Shown: positions 1 to 46,200 of the stretch, in pieces
How the letters are laid out: each line of letters opens with the position of its first letter
Position numbering within the stretch: the first letter of the stretch is position 1
Origin: Theristus sp. LFF4_11
Taxonomy: Eukaryota; Nematoda; Chromadorea; Monhysterida; Xyalidae
DNA length: 64,000 nt
Assembly: GCA_030248135.1 (NCBI GenBank)
Contig: JASANC010002087.1
Location: 62,001 to 126,000, forward strand
Direction of reading: 5' to 3'
Notes under the pieces: generated by a model
Database searches by the model: none
Seen by the model: the letters and a program-made list of their open reading frames with translations, nothing else
What the model was told of the DNA's origin: nothing
Translations under genes and position numbers: made by a program

Positions 1-30
1 AAATAAAGTGGCTATACGCGACTATTTCAG

Positions 31-2055
31 AGCGGCTCCCTAAACATCTGCACCGTTTCGGAGGAACTGAGAGAGACGCTGAAGAAGTTTCGATTCGCGA
101 AAAATGAGTGTACCACTGCAATAATCAGTGAGTTTTGCTGTTCCAAACTCGATTGATTGCTAACTTCCATAACGTCAGATCCGGAAAAAACGGTTTTTTC
201 GTACCATTTTCTTTCCAGTGAAAATCGTCCGAGAGACACAGGAGCTGGTCGTTGAAGAGTCGTTCGAGGTCAGTAAAATTTGTAATGTTTTACAACAAAA
301 AAAACCATCCAATGTTGGTTCACTCAAATGAAATCTGTCACAAGTGCGAAAAAAGTGGCAAGTGTCTGGCACCTAAACTTGCATTTTTAGATGTCTAGCA
401 AAATTTTTTCGGTACGTAAACAAATTGCCCCAAAATGGGTGTCAACAACAGCACTGCGAATGCACGAAATAGATGCGTTTCAGTGAAGAGAGTCGGAAAT
501 GACACCGCATTTTGATCGGCAGCTCACCTTGAAATCAAATTCAATAGAAATAGAATGTGTTAAAACGTTTTCGCGGGGCGAATTAAATTTTGCGAAAATC
601 TTTTCCTTCACCATTTTCAAATGTCATCTGATACCAATTCAAAATTTTGGGTGTCATTCAAAAAAAATTTCAAAAAAGTCTTCTGAAGTCCTGAAAAACT
701 CCTGCGTTGCATTGTTTGCGTCAGCCCAAATTATGTTTTCATCATTGACGCACGATTTTGCGTGAAAAAAAAAACAGCCTGGACCGCTATCACGTGGAAA
801 AAAATTCGTGAAAATGTGAACCAAACAAAAAATGCTCCCTCCTTTGTCCAGGACTGCGACATCGAAGACGTCCAGGGCTCGCTGGTACCCCACCAGCCCC
901 GCTACATCCTCGTCAGCCTGCGCATCGAGCACGACGATGGACGGGTGTCCTACCCGCTGTGTCTGATTTATTTCAGTCCGCCCGGTTCGTGGCGGTTGTT
1001 TGTTTGGTTTTTTCTTAATTTTTGTTTTCGCACGAGCACAATAGATTCGTCTGCGAACAGTTTTTTTTTGAATAAATTTGCCCGAACTGATGTTTGTTTT
1101 TTGTTGCGGGTATATGCGCAGCTGGCTATGCGCTGCCGCGAGACAGGGTTGCCGAAGAGACGAGACGGGCAACATTCCCACGCGAGACGAGACAAATGAC
1201 GAAATCAGACACAAATTGGCGCGCAAGCCTGGCTTTGCAATTGCAAGCCTTGCAATTGCCACGGCAATGTCATTGCCGGTTCTTCACTGCCGTCATTATA
1301 GAAAGCTTTCATACTCACACCAATTTAGCGTCAGTCCAAGCTGCACGTAAACGAGCTTTTTGCGACCACCTCCAGCGAACGCGAGGGGTCGGAGACGCTA
1401 ATGCAGAATAAGAGTTCCTTTAGTTATCACACTGCTAGCCCACTTCCACCCCATTTCCATCCCGTTACGTGAAGCAAAAATGCGATGGTTTCAATCAATG
1501 ATGTTTTGCGAAAAAAATGGTTTTTTTGTCCTGCAGGCTGCAATCCGGAGCTGCAGATGCTCTATGCTGGAAGCATGCGTAATCTGGCAAAAGAGGCCGG
1601 CTTGAACAATGTGAGTATCATTATTTGAAGTCTGAATGAGTTCGAAAACCTGAACATATCAAAGTGTGTACTGGGTTGTCGCGAAATGAATCCAATGGCC
1701 AAAGTCCAACCAACTTACAGTCGAACTCTAAATTATGGGGAATCCGCTGATTGGTTTGTGGTCACGTGATGCATGCTTTCTATGCAGGCATTGCTGTGTA
1801 GCGTCGTCTGTCGGAGTCTGCACGTCCTGCACAGAAAGCATACATCATGTTATCGCCAACCAATCAGCTGATTCCCTATACATTCAGGAAGCAGTGTTTA
1901 GTGACGCATGGCTGTGTTAAAATATACATAGCTACGCGGTCACCAAATACTGCTTCATGAATGCCCCTTAAAGGTGTTTTCTCTTTCAGAACATCGAACT
2001 GCGCGACATTGAAGATTTGACGGAGGAATTCATCAAGGAACGATTGATGCGATGA
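31..2055 (+). CDS. GMF: Glia maturation factor (ADF-H family), 5' exon missing
   Basis: GMF is a small ADF-homology protein that binds Arp2/3 and debranches actin filaments in the cytoplasm. Five exons join in phase: 31-127, 219-268, 852-984, 1537-1610 and 1990-2055, ending in TGA. They give 139 residues. Family members have about 142, so only the start codon and a few residues lie upstream of the window; the sequence opens with an intron end (acceptor at 30). Seen motifs include ELRETLKKFRF, a LVVEESFE strand, HDDGRVSYPLC (a GMF hallmark), GCNPELQMLYAGS and EDLTEEFIKERL at the C-terminus. All introns are GT-AG, and the donors after 127 and 1610 are GTGAGT. The gene converges on NALCN. Orthology is near certain; the beta/gamma distinction does not apply outside vertebrates. 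Confidence 0.95.
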
Positions 2056-4260
2056 GCGCAATTTCTTACGTTCAGTCTAATTTATCATCCGTATCGGATA
2101 CTGTTTGTTAGATTGCATGAAAGTTTACCTATTTGAACTACGTTCGTTATACTTGTCTGACTGAAAGGTCGTCTTGTGACTGTGTTTTTCTTAGAAACTC
2201 AGTTGAAAGGCTGTGGTTTTGGTATTATCTGTTTTTTTTAGTTTTGCGACTAGGGTTGGTAAAAAATCGGTTTTTTATATTGCCAGGAAAAAAATCTGTT
2301 TCTTTTCCGTTTTAAAACCGTTTTAAAACCGAAAAAAACCAAATGTTTCCCAGCTCTTAAACTTTCCAAAACTTGGCACCTTGAACTCAAAATAGGAAAT
2401 ACATCAAAACTTGTTTTTGAGCAACGTAAAACGTTGTTTTCGGGGATACAACGTGCCCAATTTGCTATTTTTTGCTACCCAACGCTACCCAATTTTTTGT
2501 TTCAAATCAAAACAATTTTGTTTTCATTGGTTTCAAGGACAGCACGTTCAATAAATTGAAAACAACGACTGTGCAGTGACCGTGTAGGTGTGGGGAGCGG
2601 GGGGGGGGGGGGCGGTTGCAAGGAGGCCGAATAGCTGACCCCGATTAGGGGGCGAGATTTGCAGAACTGCAAAGTGAAACCGGTAGCAGATGGCGTTTGA
2701 AAAATGACATTTCATCAGTTACCGTTTCAAATCGACAACGCCGTCAGTCAGTCTGCATCTGCACTTAGTTTATCACTGCACCGTTTTTTCAAAAATATAA
2801 TTTTACATTTTATCAATCAAACGAAGAATAGTGATTTTTGACCACGAAGTTTGAAAATTTTTAAGGTAAAAAACCAGTTCTTTATTTTTCCAGGGAAAAA
2901 AACTGAAAAAAACCGGTTTTAAAACGGAAAAGAAACCGGTTTTTTTCTGTGCCAACCCTATTTGCGACTCAATGTGTTTTCAGATGCGGAACAGAAATTA
3001 GTGATAACTGTTTGTGGTTGGTGACAACAATTAGTGATTGTATCGGATGGATCGGGATCATTTCAGCCATTTTGAATTGCCGCATGAAGCGTGAAATTGA
3101 CACTGAGTTGCAGAACTGAACGAAAAGATTATAAACTAGCTTTTTTTAATTGTTTCCCGTTTGCTTTAGAAGCCCCGTTATTTATTCACTGATTGATTGA
3201 TTGGTTGAGTCAGCCTCTTTTGTTTTGTCGGTGCTTTAGAATTTGTTTTCTCGGCAGGTGAAGTTTGAAGAAAAAAGTATTTTTATTCTTTTTAAACTTT
3301 GATGCTGTTTTATTTCATGCTTTGAAACTTTCCCGCTTTTCCATTCCCGTCACTACATGTCTGATGCGTGGTTGTTGTTGTTGTTTGATTTTCGTCTTGA
3401 TAAACGCACATTTTCAATTTCCATACTCAGCCAGCGGATCAGCATAATTGCGTTCATCGAAACTTTTTGCCGATCGGCTTTACCATAATCTGTAATTTGA
3501 CCGTACCTTACTGATGCAATATAAGTTTTTGAACTTTACATTTTAATTGATTTTTATGTTGTCTCCAATGTTGTTACACTTATTTTCTTGCTTTTATACA
3601 ACCACTTGAGAAAAGCAGTTGAGTGAAGACTGTTGAATATTTCGGGGTGTACATAAAGCTTTTTGTCGGCTCTCCTCTTCTGTCCTCCCATATTCTCGCG
3701 GAGAGCTCGTATTTCTGGACATCTTTTTATCACCTTGAACAAACGCAATGAGCTTGGATGAATGAACTTTTAATGGGTTTTATGCCACCAGCTTTGAAAA
3801 TGTGACTTGGTTTTCGCAACAAATCTTAAATAATCCAACACATCGGAGGCAAGAGAAGAGATACAGGACATTGCGGCTGAAGGCAGCAACATGACAAATG
3901 AAACAAAGGCAGAAATGGACGAAAATTGCATGAAGAACGATGCTCAATTGGATGTCACGTCACGTCAAGCATTGGTCACACTTTTGTGTGCGCTTTGCTG
4001 ATTGGCCGGCTGCAATTGAGTTTCAGTGAGCTCATTGGTCACTCGCGATCATGATGCAGCCAATCAGCGTGCTTTTGCTGTGAAATCGAAAAAAATTGGC
4101 GAAAGCTTCAGTGTCGTGGGTTCCTGCTCCGGCAAAAAAAATGAAGTGAACGCTTTGTTGACAAGCGTGCGCACGTGTTTGTTTTTTCATTGTTTTCCCC
4201 TCTGGGCTGATTGGCAGTTCGAGCATAACACAGCCAATCAGCACATCATGAATCAATCAG
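2056..4260. other. Convergent intergenic region between GMF and NALCN
   Basis: No coding region was found between the GMF stop and the NALCN stop. It holds the GMF 3' UTR, an hAT-type MITE (2251-2960) and AT-rich sequence. From about 3945 to 4260 there are several CCAATCAGC/GCTGATTGG motifs in opposite orientations that could fold back on one another. The short ORFs here have no recognisable family. Confidence 0.6.
2251..2960. mobile_element. Non-autonomous hAT-type element (MITE) with 8-bp duplication
   Basis: The ends are perfect inverted copies TAGGGTTGG / CCAACCCTA, and longer sub-terminal inverted matches follow (AAAACCGG-rich arms at about 2275-2335 and 2870-2945). The element is flanked by the 8-bp direct repeat TTTGCGAC at 2243-2250 and 2961-2968. 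An 8-bp duplication with such ends is typical of the hAT superfamily. The 710-bp body has a G-run near 2598 and no transposase ORF, so movement would need a transposase supplied in trans. Confidence 0.8.
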
Positions 4261-37686
<33,426 letters not shown>

Positions 37687-38014
37687 CTGAAACGGTGCGA
37701 ATGTGGCATGAAATGCCAGTTTCCAGATACGGTATGGCCGGTTAAACATGGCAGCTTTTTTCAGGGTGCAAGGAGCGCGCGAATTTTGAATGAAAGAAAA
37801 AATACGTTCAGAAACTACATTGTGTGCCAAATTTGATGCGTTTTTTTAAACTAATGGATTATCCGCGCCGTTCTGTTTATTCTTTATCCCTTGTACACAT
37901 GATTGGGAATTATGTTGGCTTTTTTGAAAAAGATAACTCCTAGTCTGCGGCTGATCCCGCCTTGATGGACTGCCTCATTTATTCGGCCATACTGTAGCGC
38001 GCTCTGTTTTTTTT

Positions 38015-38168
38015 GTTTGTTTACAGAGTAGGCAAACACACACTGGCACAGACAGACATGCGATAGCATCGCGCGTGTGCCTGTGTGTTTGTGTGTTGCA
38101 CTGCGCAACGTTGCTGGGTGTGCAGGAACAGCGTTCACTGTGTTTAGTCAGACTCAGACTAGGACTTC
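38015..38168. mobile_element. Long-hairpin MITE, family H
   Basis: GGCAAACACACACTGGCACAG and CGTGTGCCTGTGTGTTTGTG form the inner arms; the right end is AGTCAGACTCAGACTAGGACTT, like the outer ends of 56126-56440. Confidence 0.65.
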
Positions 38169-39361
38169 AGAAATCAGAAAATGCCAGTCGCTATCGCCCT
38201 TTATGAAAACCATTTCCATAGACCTAAGTCCTTGTGAATGACCTTTACCTAGGAACTGTCGAAATCTCTTTCGTGAAACCGTCACGAACGTCTGTTTGAA
38301 CCGCTGCCATCGTGTTTCATGGATTGGTGGCACGTATAAATACAGCGGGCGGCCCATTTTTTGAATTTACGCAATTTGAAAATTTTGAAAGACACTAATT
38401 TTTTTGGTTTTTGTATTGAGCAATGTTGTGGCGGCGAGAAGAATTCTTTTGCTGCGTTAAATTGATAGAGATGAGACTTGTGGTTGATGTGCAATTTCTG
38501 TGATTTGCTGATATTTGCTGTGAAACCAATCAGCTTGCAGGCGCGAACCAAATGAGGTGCAAGCGTACAAACGATGGACATAAAACGTCTGCAATCGCGA
38601 AATCTTCTGTGGAGAATTCCTCTGATTGACACGAGTGAAAATAAAACCGCAGACAAAAGAACATTAAAACAGAGCCCTACACACTATCCTGAGAAAACCC
38701 AAGGAAAAAGCCACATTTATTATATCCGTGATTGACTTGCACCAGCTGATTTGAAAAGCCAGATATAACGCGTATACGCACGCACGCAGCGTCATTTTTT
38801 TAAATGAACTGTCTTTTTAAAAACGATACGTTTTCTCTCCATACATGTACACACTTGTGAAGCGCACTTCAATGCTCAATCTTACTCAATCTCTGGAAAG
38901 CAGTTGCTTTGTGGTGAAAAAAAGGGAAACACACCGGTGAAGAAAAACAATGCGAGGACAGGATACAAATGTAATGTGAAGACTTCAAAAAGACACGTGT
39001 TTTCGCGATGAGCAATTTCAGATCACATAAAAGCGGCCCTTAAAATATGCTGAGAGATTATTTCATTATTTCAGTTCAGCGCATTTTGTTATTTCATCAT
39101 TTCGGTTCAGCGCATTTTGTACTACAGTGGTTTTTTCATTTTCTGCAACCGAAAAGTCTGGTCTTCACAGATTCTACTGGGTTGGTCAGACAATAAGTAG
39201 GGTGTTTTACTGCGAGAAAACAAATTGGTTTAGTTTCAGGTGTAAACTCAACGCGCTGTTGAGTATGTTTGAGGTTAGCACACGAGGTTAGCACGAAGAA
39301 AACAAGGAAACAAACAGCAACAGAAACAATGGCAGGTCAAGTTGTTCGTCCTAATTTTCAG

Positions 39362-39450
39362 TTCTGTAGTAAACACTCGCACAGTCACAAACAAACACAC
39401 AGGCACATACACCTATACATGTGTGTGCCTGTGTGTTTGTGACCGTAACG
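39362..39450. mobile_element. Family H hairpin
   Basis: GTCACAAACAAACACACAGGCAC and GTGTGCCTGTGTGTTTGTGAC flank a 20-bp loop. This is one of the cleanest copies of the core palindrome. Confidence 0.75.
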
Positions 39451-40054
39451 AAATATCCGGCTGAGACTGGGAGCTTTGCCGGGACTCAAAATCTGGACTC
39501 CACCACCGAAATTGGCCTCCTTCGTTTCCCGTTGCCGATTTTTTCTTCTGTCCTCATATCGCGTGCGATAATGTCCAGTAATACATAATAATGATGACGG
39601 ATAATAAAAAAAATACACGAGCGCCTGCGAAAAGTGAGAGCGCTGTGGCAGATAACCACAATCTATATTCCATATGTTCGTTCGTAGCAAGCGCGTTTAT
39701 TCATTTCGCTTGCAACCGAACAGGCAAAACTTTGCCAATATTTTAAGTGACGCAAATTTATTTAATTTTCGCGCAACACCACCCACCGTGTGCGTGCGGT
39801 GCGCGCCGACAGAAAATATGGCGCGGGCAGAAAATAATATGCTGGTGTACAATATGTACATTTGTGCATAACTGATGTGTCAGTAGTTGAGTTTGTTGTT
39901 TTTTTTTTGCGGTGGAGGCAAAAAAACAATAGTTGTTGCGGCGATAAGCAGCAGTGAAGAAAATTGGTAGGACCGTTTCAAATGTATCATTTTTCATTTG
40001 TCGGTTGAACACAAAATAACTGTTGAAGAGGCAATTATTGAAGAGTGAACGTAA

Positions 40055-40125
40055 AGGGGCATTCATGAAGCAGCATTTAAAGTTAATAACATAGCTACGC
40101 GGTCACTAAATACTACTTCATGAAC
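40055..40125. mobile_element. Palindromic hairpin MITE, family A
   Basis: GGCATTCATGAAGCAGCATTTA and CACTAAATACTACTTCATGAAC are inverted; part of the left arm is missing. Confidence 0.7.
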
Positions 40126-40544
40126 AACGCTTAAAATAATGAGTAAACTACCGTTTGAAGACTCCTGTGCAACTCCTGAACACTTAACGCTGTAATATCG
40201 TGTGTCGGCCATGTGTTTTGTTTGTGTTTTTGCAACATTGCTGTGTTACTTTTGACTTGGTCGAAATCCCACCACGTTTATACGGCCGGACTTCCTAATC
40301 TTCGCTTTATAAGACCTCCTCCCACTTATAAGGTTGTCACACAAAAATCCACTTGATTTTCAAATTTATAAGGATACCTTATATGCAAGACTTCACGGTA
40401 TTAGCTGTGTTGCACGTGTATTTACCACAAATTTACATTGTCGTCTTACCATCGTGCACCTCCGATTGCTCAACGTCATGCACCAGCATTGTTTGCTCGT
40501 CCGTCCACTGTGTGTAGCCGGTGGCTGTGCTGGCACTACGCACC

Positions 40545-40915
40545 GACGGGGCAAATGTGGCCATCCGGGACACTGAAAATTGGGCAAATGTGGCTACTCA
40601 CTCGGGGCACAGACAATTGGGCAAACGTGACCATTCGGGACACTGAAAATTTGGCAAAAGTAGATAGATAGTCACTCGAGACGTTGCGTTGTGCAACTTG
40701 TGCCATTCGGACACTGAACGTTGGGTATTTGGCCATGTGGGGCGCTGAAAATTAAGCAAATGTGGCTATGGTTACTCACTTGGGATACTGAAAATTAAGC
40801 AAAGGTGGCCATTCGGGACCTAAAATTCGCGTTAATGTGATCATTTCAGACATTGAAATTTGGTCAACTTTGGTTACTCAGGAGTTCGGGAAACTGAAAA
40901 TTGAGTAAATTACAT
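40545..40915 (+). repeat. Degenerate ~35-40 bp tandem array
   Basis: About ten loosely conserved units built on GGGACACTGAAAATTGGGCAAATGTGGC. Divergence grows from left to right. No frame stays open through it. Confidence 0.7.
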
Positions 40916-41384
40916 ACAAAAAGTGACATACAAAAACGTTTTCAATAAAAAAACGTACTAAGCAACGCCGTGATGTTTGGCGTCTCATTTGACGGCGACG
41001 GCGTTGGCGGTCGACCCTGGCCAATCAGCATCGTGTGCGTCACGTGACGATGTCGTCGTGGGGCCTGCAATGATTAAAAAAAATGCACAATTAGTTGACT
41101 GCATTTGGACTCCTATGGAACCTCTCATTGACATTCTGTTGACCTTTGCGTCGACTGTTTCGGTGGCTTTAGTGGGGTTTGTGGACAGCTGTTCCGATAT
41201 GAGCCAATGCCCTCGCTATGCGCAGCTCCCTTGAGCTTCAGGGCCATCATGGCCATATTTTCATTGTTAAGCACAACCAGAACACACTGATTGACTGCAT
41301 GTTCCGTCGAAAACCCAGCAGATCCTCTGAGTGATCTCAGTTTGCAGATGCGTTATCAGCAAAAAAACTCGCAGTCGTCAATGT

Positions 41385-41515
41385 CACTGTCACTTACCCC
41401 ATGTGGTTGCGTACTACCCGTTGTCGAGTGGCGTACCCGCACGTGTGGTAACGGGGACAATTCGATGGCACTTGGTCGGGATCTGATGGAGGAGCCATGT
41501 GTGGTTGTCAAGAAA
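41385..41515 (+). pseudogene. Possible thrombospondin type 1-like exon or fragment
   Basis: In a + strand frame the segment reads TPCGCVLPVVEWRTRTCGNG and then, after a gap, EEPC. The spacing of Cys and the RTRTCGNG phrase resemble a thrombospondin type 1 repeat, but the usual Trp-rich start is missing and no adjoining exon was recognised. It is preceded by a possible acceptor (TTTGCAG, about 41348) and followed by a GT donor-like site (about 41507). It could equally be chance. Confidence 0.2.
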
Positions 41516-43135
41516 CGCAGAGAATTACAAATGATTTATTTACAGAGTACTTTGCTAGCCATAATGAACCGGACACGCAAAATCAGCCAATCAGCTGCGT
41601 GTACATGTAAAGTTCCACTGCAGATCTTCGCTGCGATTTCTCAAAACCCATACTGGCTCCTTGTTGTGACCGTCGGCATTGACAGTTGCTCCATAATGAG
41701 TTTTTCGTTTTTTTCTCACGTTATGAAGTTTCAAAACTGATTTGGTTTCACAAGCGAATCCGTTTTGTGTTTCAGAATAACGATCGAAACGAAAATGTAG
41801 AAATTCGCCAATAGCACGTTCGATATCAAATGCAGCCAATCAGCTTGCAGAAGAGTCTACACTGGGTGAAACTTGTGAAACAGGTTTATAGACTTGTACA
41901 CGACTCATGTTTCTTCACCGATGCTCAGTTTAAAATGACTGTTTCAAAATTCCTCAGTTACAGTTTTTATATCCAAGAAGTAAACAAAAATGCGAGCCGT
42001 TAAAAAAGCGCATTACCATTCCGCTATACCTACATGTAGGCAGGAAAATTAAAAACGAGATGCGTCTATTTACATACTCTTTCATGGCGCTGAAATCGGC
42101 TGGAAAATTTCAATTCTCACGGTTTTGAGAAAGACAATTTCTGGTTTGGTCAAACTGAAACACGATAATCAACCTGGTAAACATGCCACCACATAACGCA
42201 ACACGGTCAGACGGGATTCGAATACACTCCGTCACGGTTGTTTGGTGTCGAAATTTCCATTTTCCCCTTTGAATGATTTTTCATTTCTGTATTTTTGAAG
42301 CATTACACGTTTTATTAAACAAAAATAGGTGGCTGCTTCCAGGTTAGGTTCGGCAACGTGGCTGTTTTTTTTTCACTCATTGTTTTTGTCAATTTTCAAA
42401 GATCCAAACTTCAAATTTATTTTTTCAGAGCACATATCATGGTTAGCAATAATGAATGCTTAGTATCTGAATTCCATTTCGGAGTAGTATAAGGTAATTC
42501 ATGTGTCATTCGACTCGACTTTGTTTTCCTACGTCTGTGTGAGGGTGAATGAGACTGCTTCTGTGCACAGAGTTTTTGAATTTCATTGAAGTTTTTTTTC
42601 ATTTTATATCCAGAATAACACAAAGAACAAATCGGCACTTGGATAGCAGCAATCTCAGAAAATCGTCAAACAACAACAACCCCACGAGAAAGCGTAACAA
42701 AATATAAGAACAACGAAAACCCGCTAGAACTACGCGAATCGAAAAAAAACTGAAAAAACTGCCAAACAATTCTGTCCCTTGGTGAACAAAACAATTGCAT
42801 CAGATATGATTACCAAACAAACATATTTCCAATTCAACAACTTTCCTACATTGATCAATCAACTGATAGAAAAACTACTGTGAACGAACGAAGTACGGTA
42901 TGTATGTACCGCATTTGATCTCAACACGATTCTACTGTTTCATCAATTGTCGTCACCGTTAACAAGAATTAATTCCGATAACAAAATGAAGGAAACCGCG
43001 GAATAAAACAACTTGAAAGCTGCAAATGCATGTTCTTCCTTCGAGACACGGATCATCTGTGCAAACAAGTTCGTGTAGAGACCAATTACGGTAGCTACCG
43101 TAGCTCGCGCGGTGTGGTGGGCGCGCACACAATTC

Positions 43136-43176
43136 CGCCGGAGGTTGGTACCTTAGGGTTTCCGGAACCGGTGCGC
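43136..43176 (-). repeat. SINE family 2 3'-end block
   Basis: On the + strand CCGGAGGTTGGTACCTTAGG then GTTTCCGGAACCGG, matching the end of the SINE at 20757-21006 and pieces in both composite elements. It lies about 30 bp beyond the MYBBP1A stop, so it is probably in its 3' UTR. Confidence 0.7.
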
Positions 43177-43205
43177 GAACAAAAAAAATTCACGACTCAT
43201 CGGTT

Positions 43206-46200
43206 CTACACTCCCAACGTCAATCGCTCGTAACACCGTCGCATCACCGTATGCGCCTGTTTCTGCGTGACCTGCACGATCGTGCGTCGCATGTTTCGTG
43301 GAAACACTCGCCACGCCCGCTCATTGGTGAGCGCTTGCACGTGCGCCGCCAGCCAATCAGCGTTCGTGAAGCGTTTCTGACAGAACAAAAAACAAAACAA
43401 GAGATAGGATGAAGGGGGATTTAGCAATTAGTTTTTTTGTGCGTACGCACTGACACGACACTGAAAAAATGGCCACGCGATTTAGAAATCGTGTCGTGTG
43501 TGCTGTCTTAATGCATTACGGACACGATTAGTTTGCGCACGGGATTTAGATCAACGTCTGTGCGTACGGAGTGGGGATTCACAGAATTCTCTCGAGACAT
43601 AAACAAAAGGTTTATGTCTGTACGAAACTATCTAACTTCTAACTCTCTTTGGACAATACTAAAGCATGGTTATATATCACAGATCACATGAATAATCGCC
43701 TATTATCTACTATAACGTCGCTCCAACAATTTCCAGCCAGACCAACCCAGCGTTCCAGTGGCACTGTGTTGACCAACAACTGCAGCAGATGCAGCACATT
43801 CGCCAAATACGTCGGTTTCAACAGTTTGGCATTATTCTGGTTTGCGTACTCGCCGTTTTTATCGTCGTTCACTTGCGCTGTTGCATCGTTGGAGCCACTT
43901 TTCAAGATCTGGTCGAAAACCTGGAACGGAAAATCATTCAGAAAAAACAAAACTCGCAGATCAAAACAAGCTGATCTGCTGCGAACTTTGGCATGGAAAA
44001 ACGTCACTATAGCATGTCTCTTTAAAAACCTGTCACTTTCTTTCGCAAAATACTGCTCGCAAAAAGAAAAAGGGTACCGTAATGGCAATAAAACGTATTT
44101 CACCACAGATAAATTCGCTCTTCCAACACAACGTCAAAGATTGGAACGCTCTGTATTCCGCGAGAAAGTGACAGGTTAAAACGAACATATTGTACTTATA
44201 CTTTACCATTTAACGACAAACAAAAAATTCCTTTCATATTCCGGTAAGACTTGTTCTTCATACCAACAAATGACTATCAGTGAGTTTCTACTATCGAATA
44301 GAATAGATTCTCACCAGTTCAAAATGTGCTTCCAGCTTCTGCAGTGCCTCTTTCCAAATGCGTTTCGACGGTTTTTCGTCAAAGTTCATCTAAAAATCAT
44401 CAGAATAAAATAAAAATGAACAAAAACCACTAAGAATTGCAAAAAAAAACCGGCACCAAATGTTATAAGCGTACCACGTGTTTCTGCACAAACGGCTTGA
44501 TGCACTGTACGGCGATGGTCTAAAGTTGAATGGAGAAATATTTTCACAGAATTTTGATAAGCAAATGCAAGATATGTAATGCAAATCGCTAATAAAGCAC
44601 AGATTTCTCTGCCAAAATACAATCGATCAACCTTTTGAAACAATCGCACAGTATCGTTAAAGGCCGCTCCGACCAGCACTGGCAGGCAGGATAACAGTGG
44701 TTTCTGAAACCGTTTTTTTTTCAAAACAACACAAATTTTAAATGTACCAAAAACGAATTCGAGCAAAATCATGCAGCCGAAAGCATCGGCTCACGGGACG
44801 CTCGCTAAAACGGGATACACACTAAAACCACCCGGGTTTGGCAACTTCCGGCTTCTATTGCCGTTGAGGACAGTCACAGACACTAAAAAGACACGCCAAA
44901 AACTCACCGGATATTTTTTACACATTGCCAACAGAACCTCCGTCGGCAGCGGATTGGTTGCGTTGGCGGTTTCCAGATTGGCCTCAAAATGAGCCTGCAC
45001 GGCGACGAGAAATCGATCCACCACAATCGTGACGGCGCCATTTGAGTCGGCGCAGTGGAACTGCAACCGAGAACGAACAGCAAACGTTTGAGTTGAAATG
45101 ATTATTATTCAGTTGATTGGCATTAGGTGGGTGTGTACTTGAAACGAAATCATGCTGTTGTTGATTGGTCGCCGACTCACAGCAGTACGAGAAACGGCCA
45201 ATCACCGTTCTCAATTGGATTTCTGTCATTGTCCATGTGAAAAAAAGAAACCAACAGTCCGAAGAAACACACATGAAATAAAGCTGACCAAAAAAACAAA
45301 AAACAAAAGAAAACTGCAAAAAAAACGAACCAACGCCAACAAGCACCAGTTCGCCAGTTCCGCCTGGTCTTTCGTGACGATTCGCGCGGAGCGAATTGTG
45401 GTCAACAATTTCTCGGTGACTTCCGCAAACATCAAATCGGAATTGTCGTCGGTATTCGGCGCTACTGAATTCAACTTGCAAACTTGCAAAAGTTGCGCGC
45501 GAATGGCATCGGCGAATCCAGTTGCGTCGTTCGTACGCGACGCTTCGATGGTGGCTCGCAGCAGGGCGGGCAGCGAGTGCTGCGATGTTTGGTTGTTGAA
45601 TTTATTACTCAGATTAATGTATGGACAGAAGTCAAGGTATGACCTGGTTTTTCAAACGTGTCTCACTGAAATGACGTCATGCGCTGCAAAACATGCGCCT
45701 GTCGTTCGCAGCAAACCAGACTTTCCGTTTCGTCGATTTCTTCCCGTAAACAAATGGCGAATGTCGAATCAGTCACACCAAACTGACATTTTAGTTCCTG
45801 TACTTTGACAAACGGGCGTTTTTAAAGCAAATGACGTCATTTTAGTCCGGACACGTTTGAAGAAATCCACAATACAGAGTAATCTGAAGTTACGGTCAAA
45901 CTTTAATTTATATGCAATCAATCAGCTGATTGGTTGGCCAATCACGTCACGTGGACGCATACTTTCTGTGGACGCGCAGTATGTATGTCTGTTTAAACCT
46001 GCCACGCCTTTTGCTCGTGGAACACAGAGCGTGCGAAGCTTCGGGTTGCAATAAGAAGAACGAAATGTAGCCAGTTTGGTTTTGGCACAATTCAACCTCC
46101 CCCCCCCTCCCATTACCGGTCAAATATGCTTTCCTGAACACTCCGATCCCGTTCTTTCTTCTTTCGCGAAGTCTGTAAGTCTGTATTCTCAGAAAAACGG

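Larger units (their letters stand above)
37688..43205. other. Region between NALCN N-terminal exons and the MYBBP1A stop
   Basis: The initiator exon and promoter of NALCN are expected here but were not recognised. It holds family H hairpins (38015-38168, 39362-39450), a family A hairpin (40055-40125), a degenerate tandem array (40545-40915), a possible thrombospondin-type fragment near 41390-41515, and the SINE 3' block at 43136-43176. From 41750 to 43130 nothing recognisable was seen. Confidence 0.6.

Noticed and set aside
43649..44179. 176-residue + strand ORF
   Set aside because: It lies antisense to MYBBP1A exon 43747-43920 and a MITE; the coding signal is on the minus strand.
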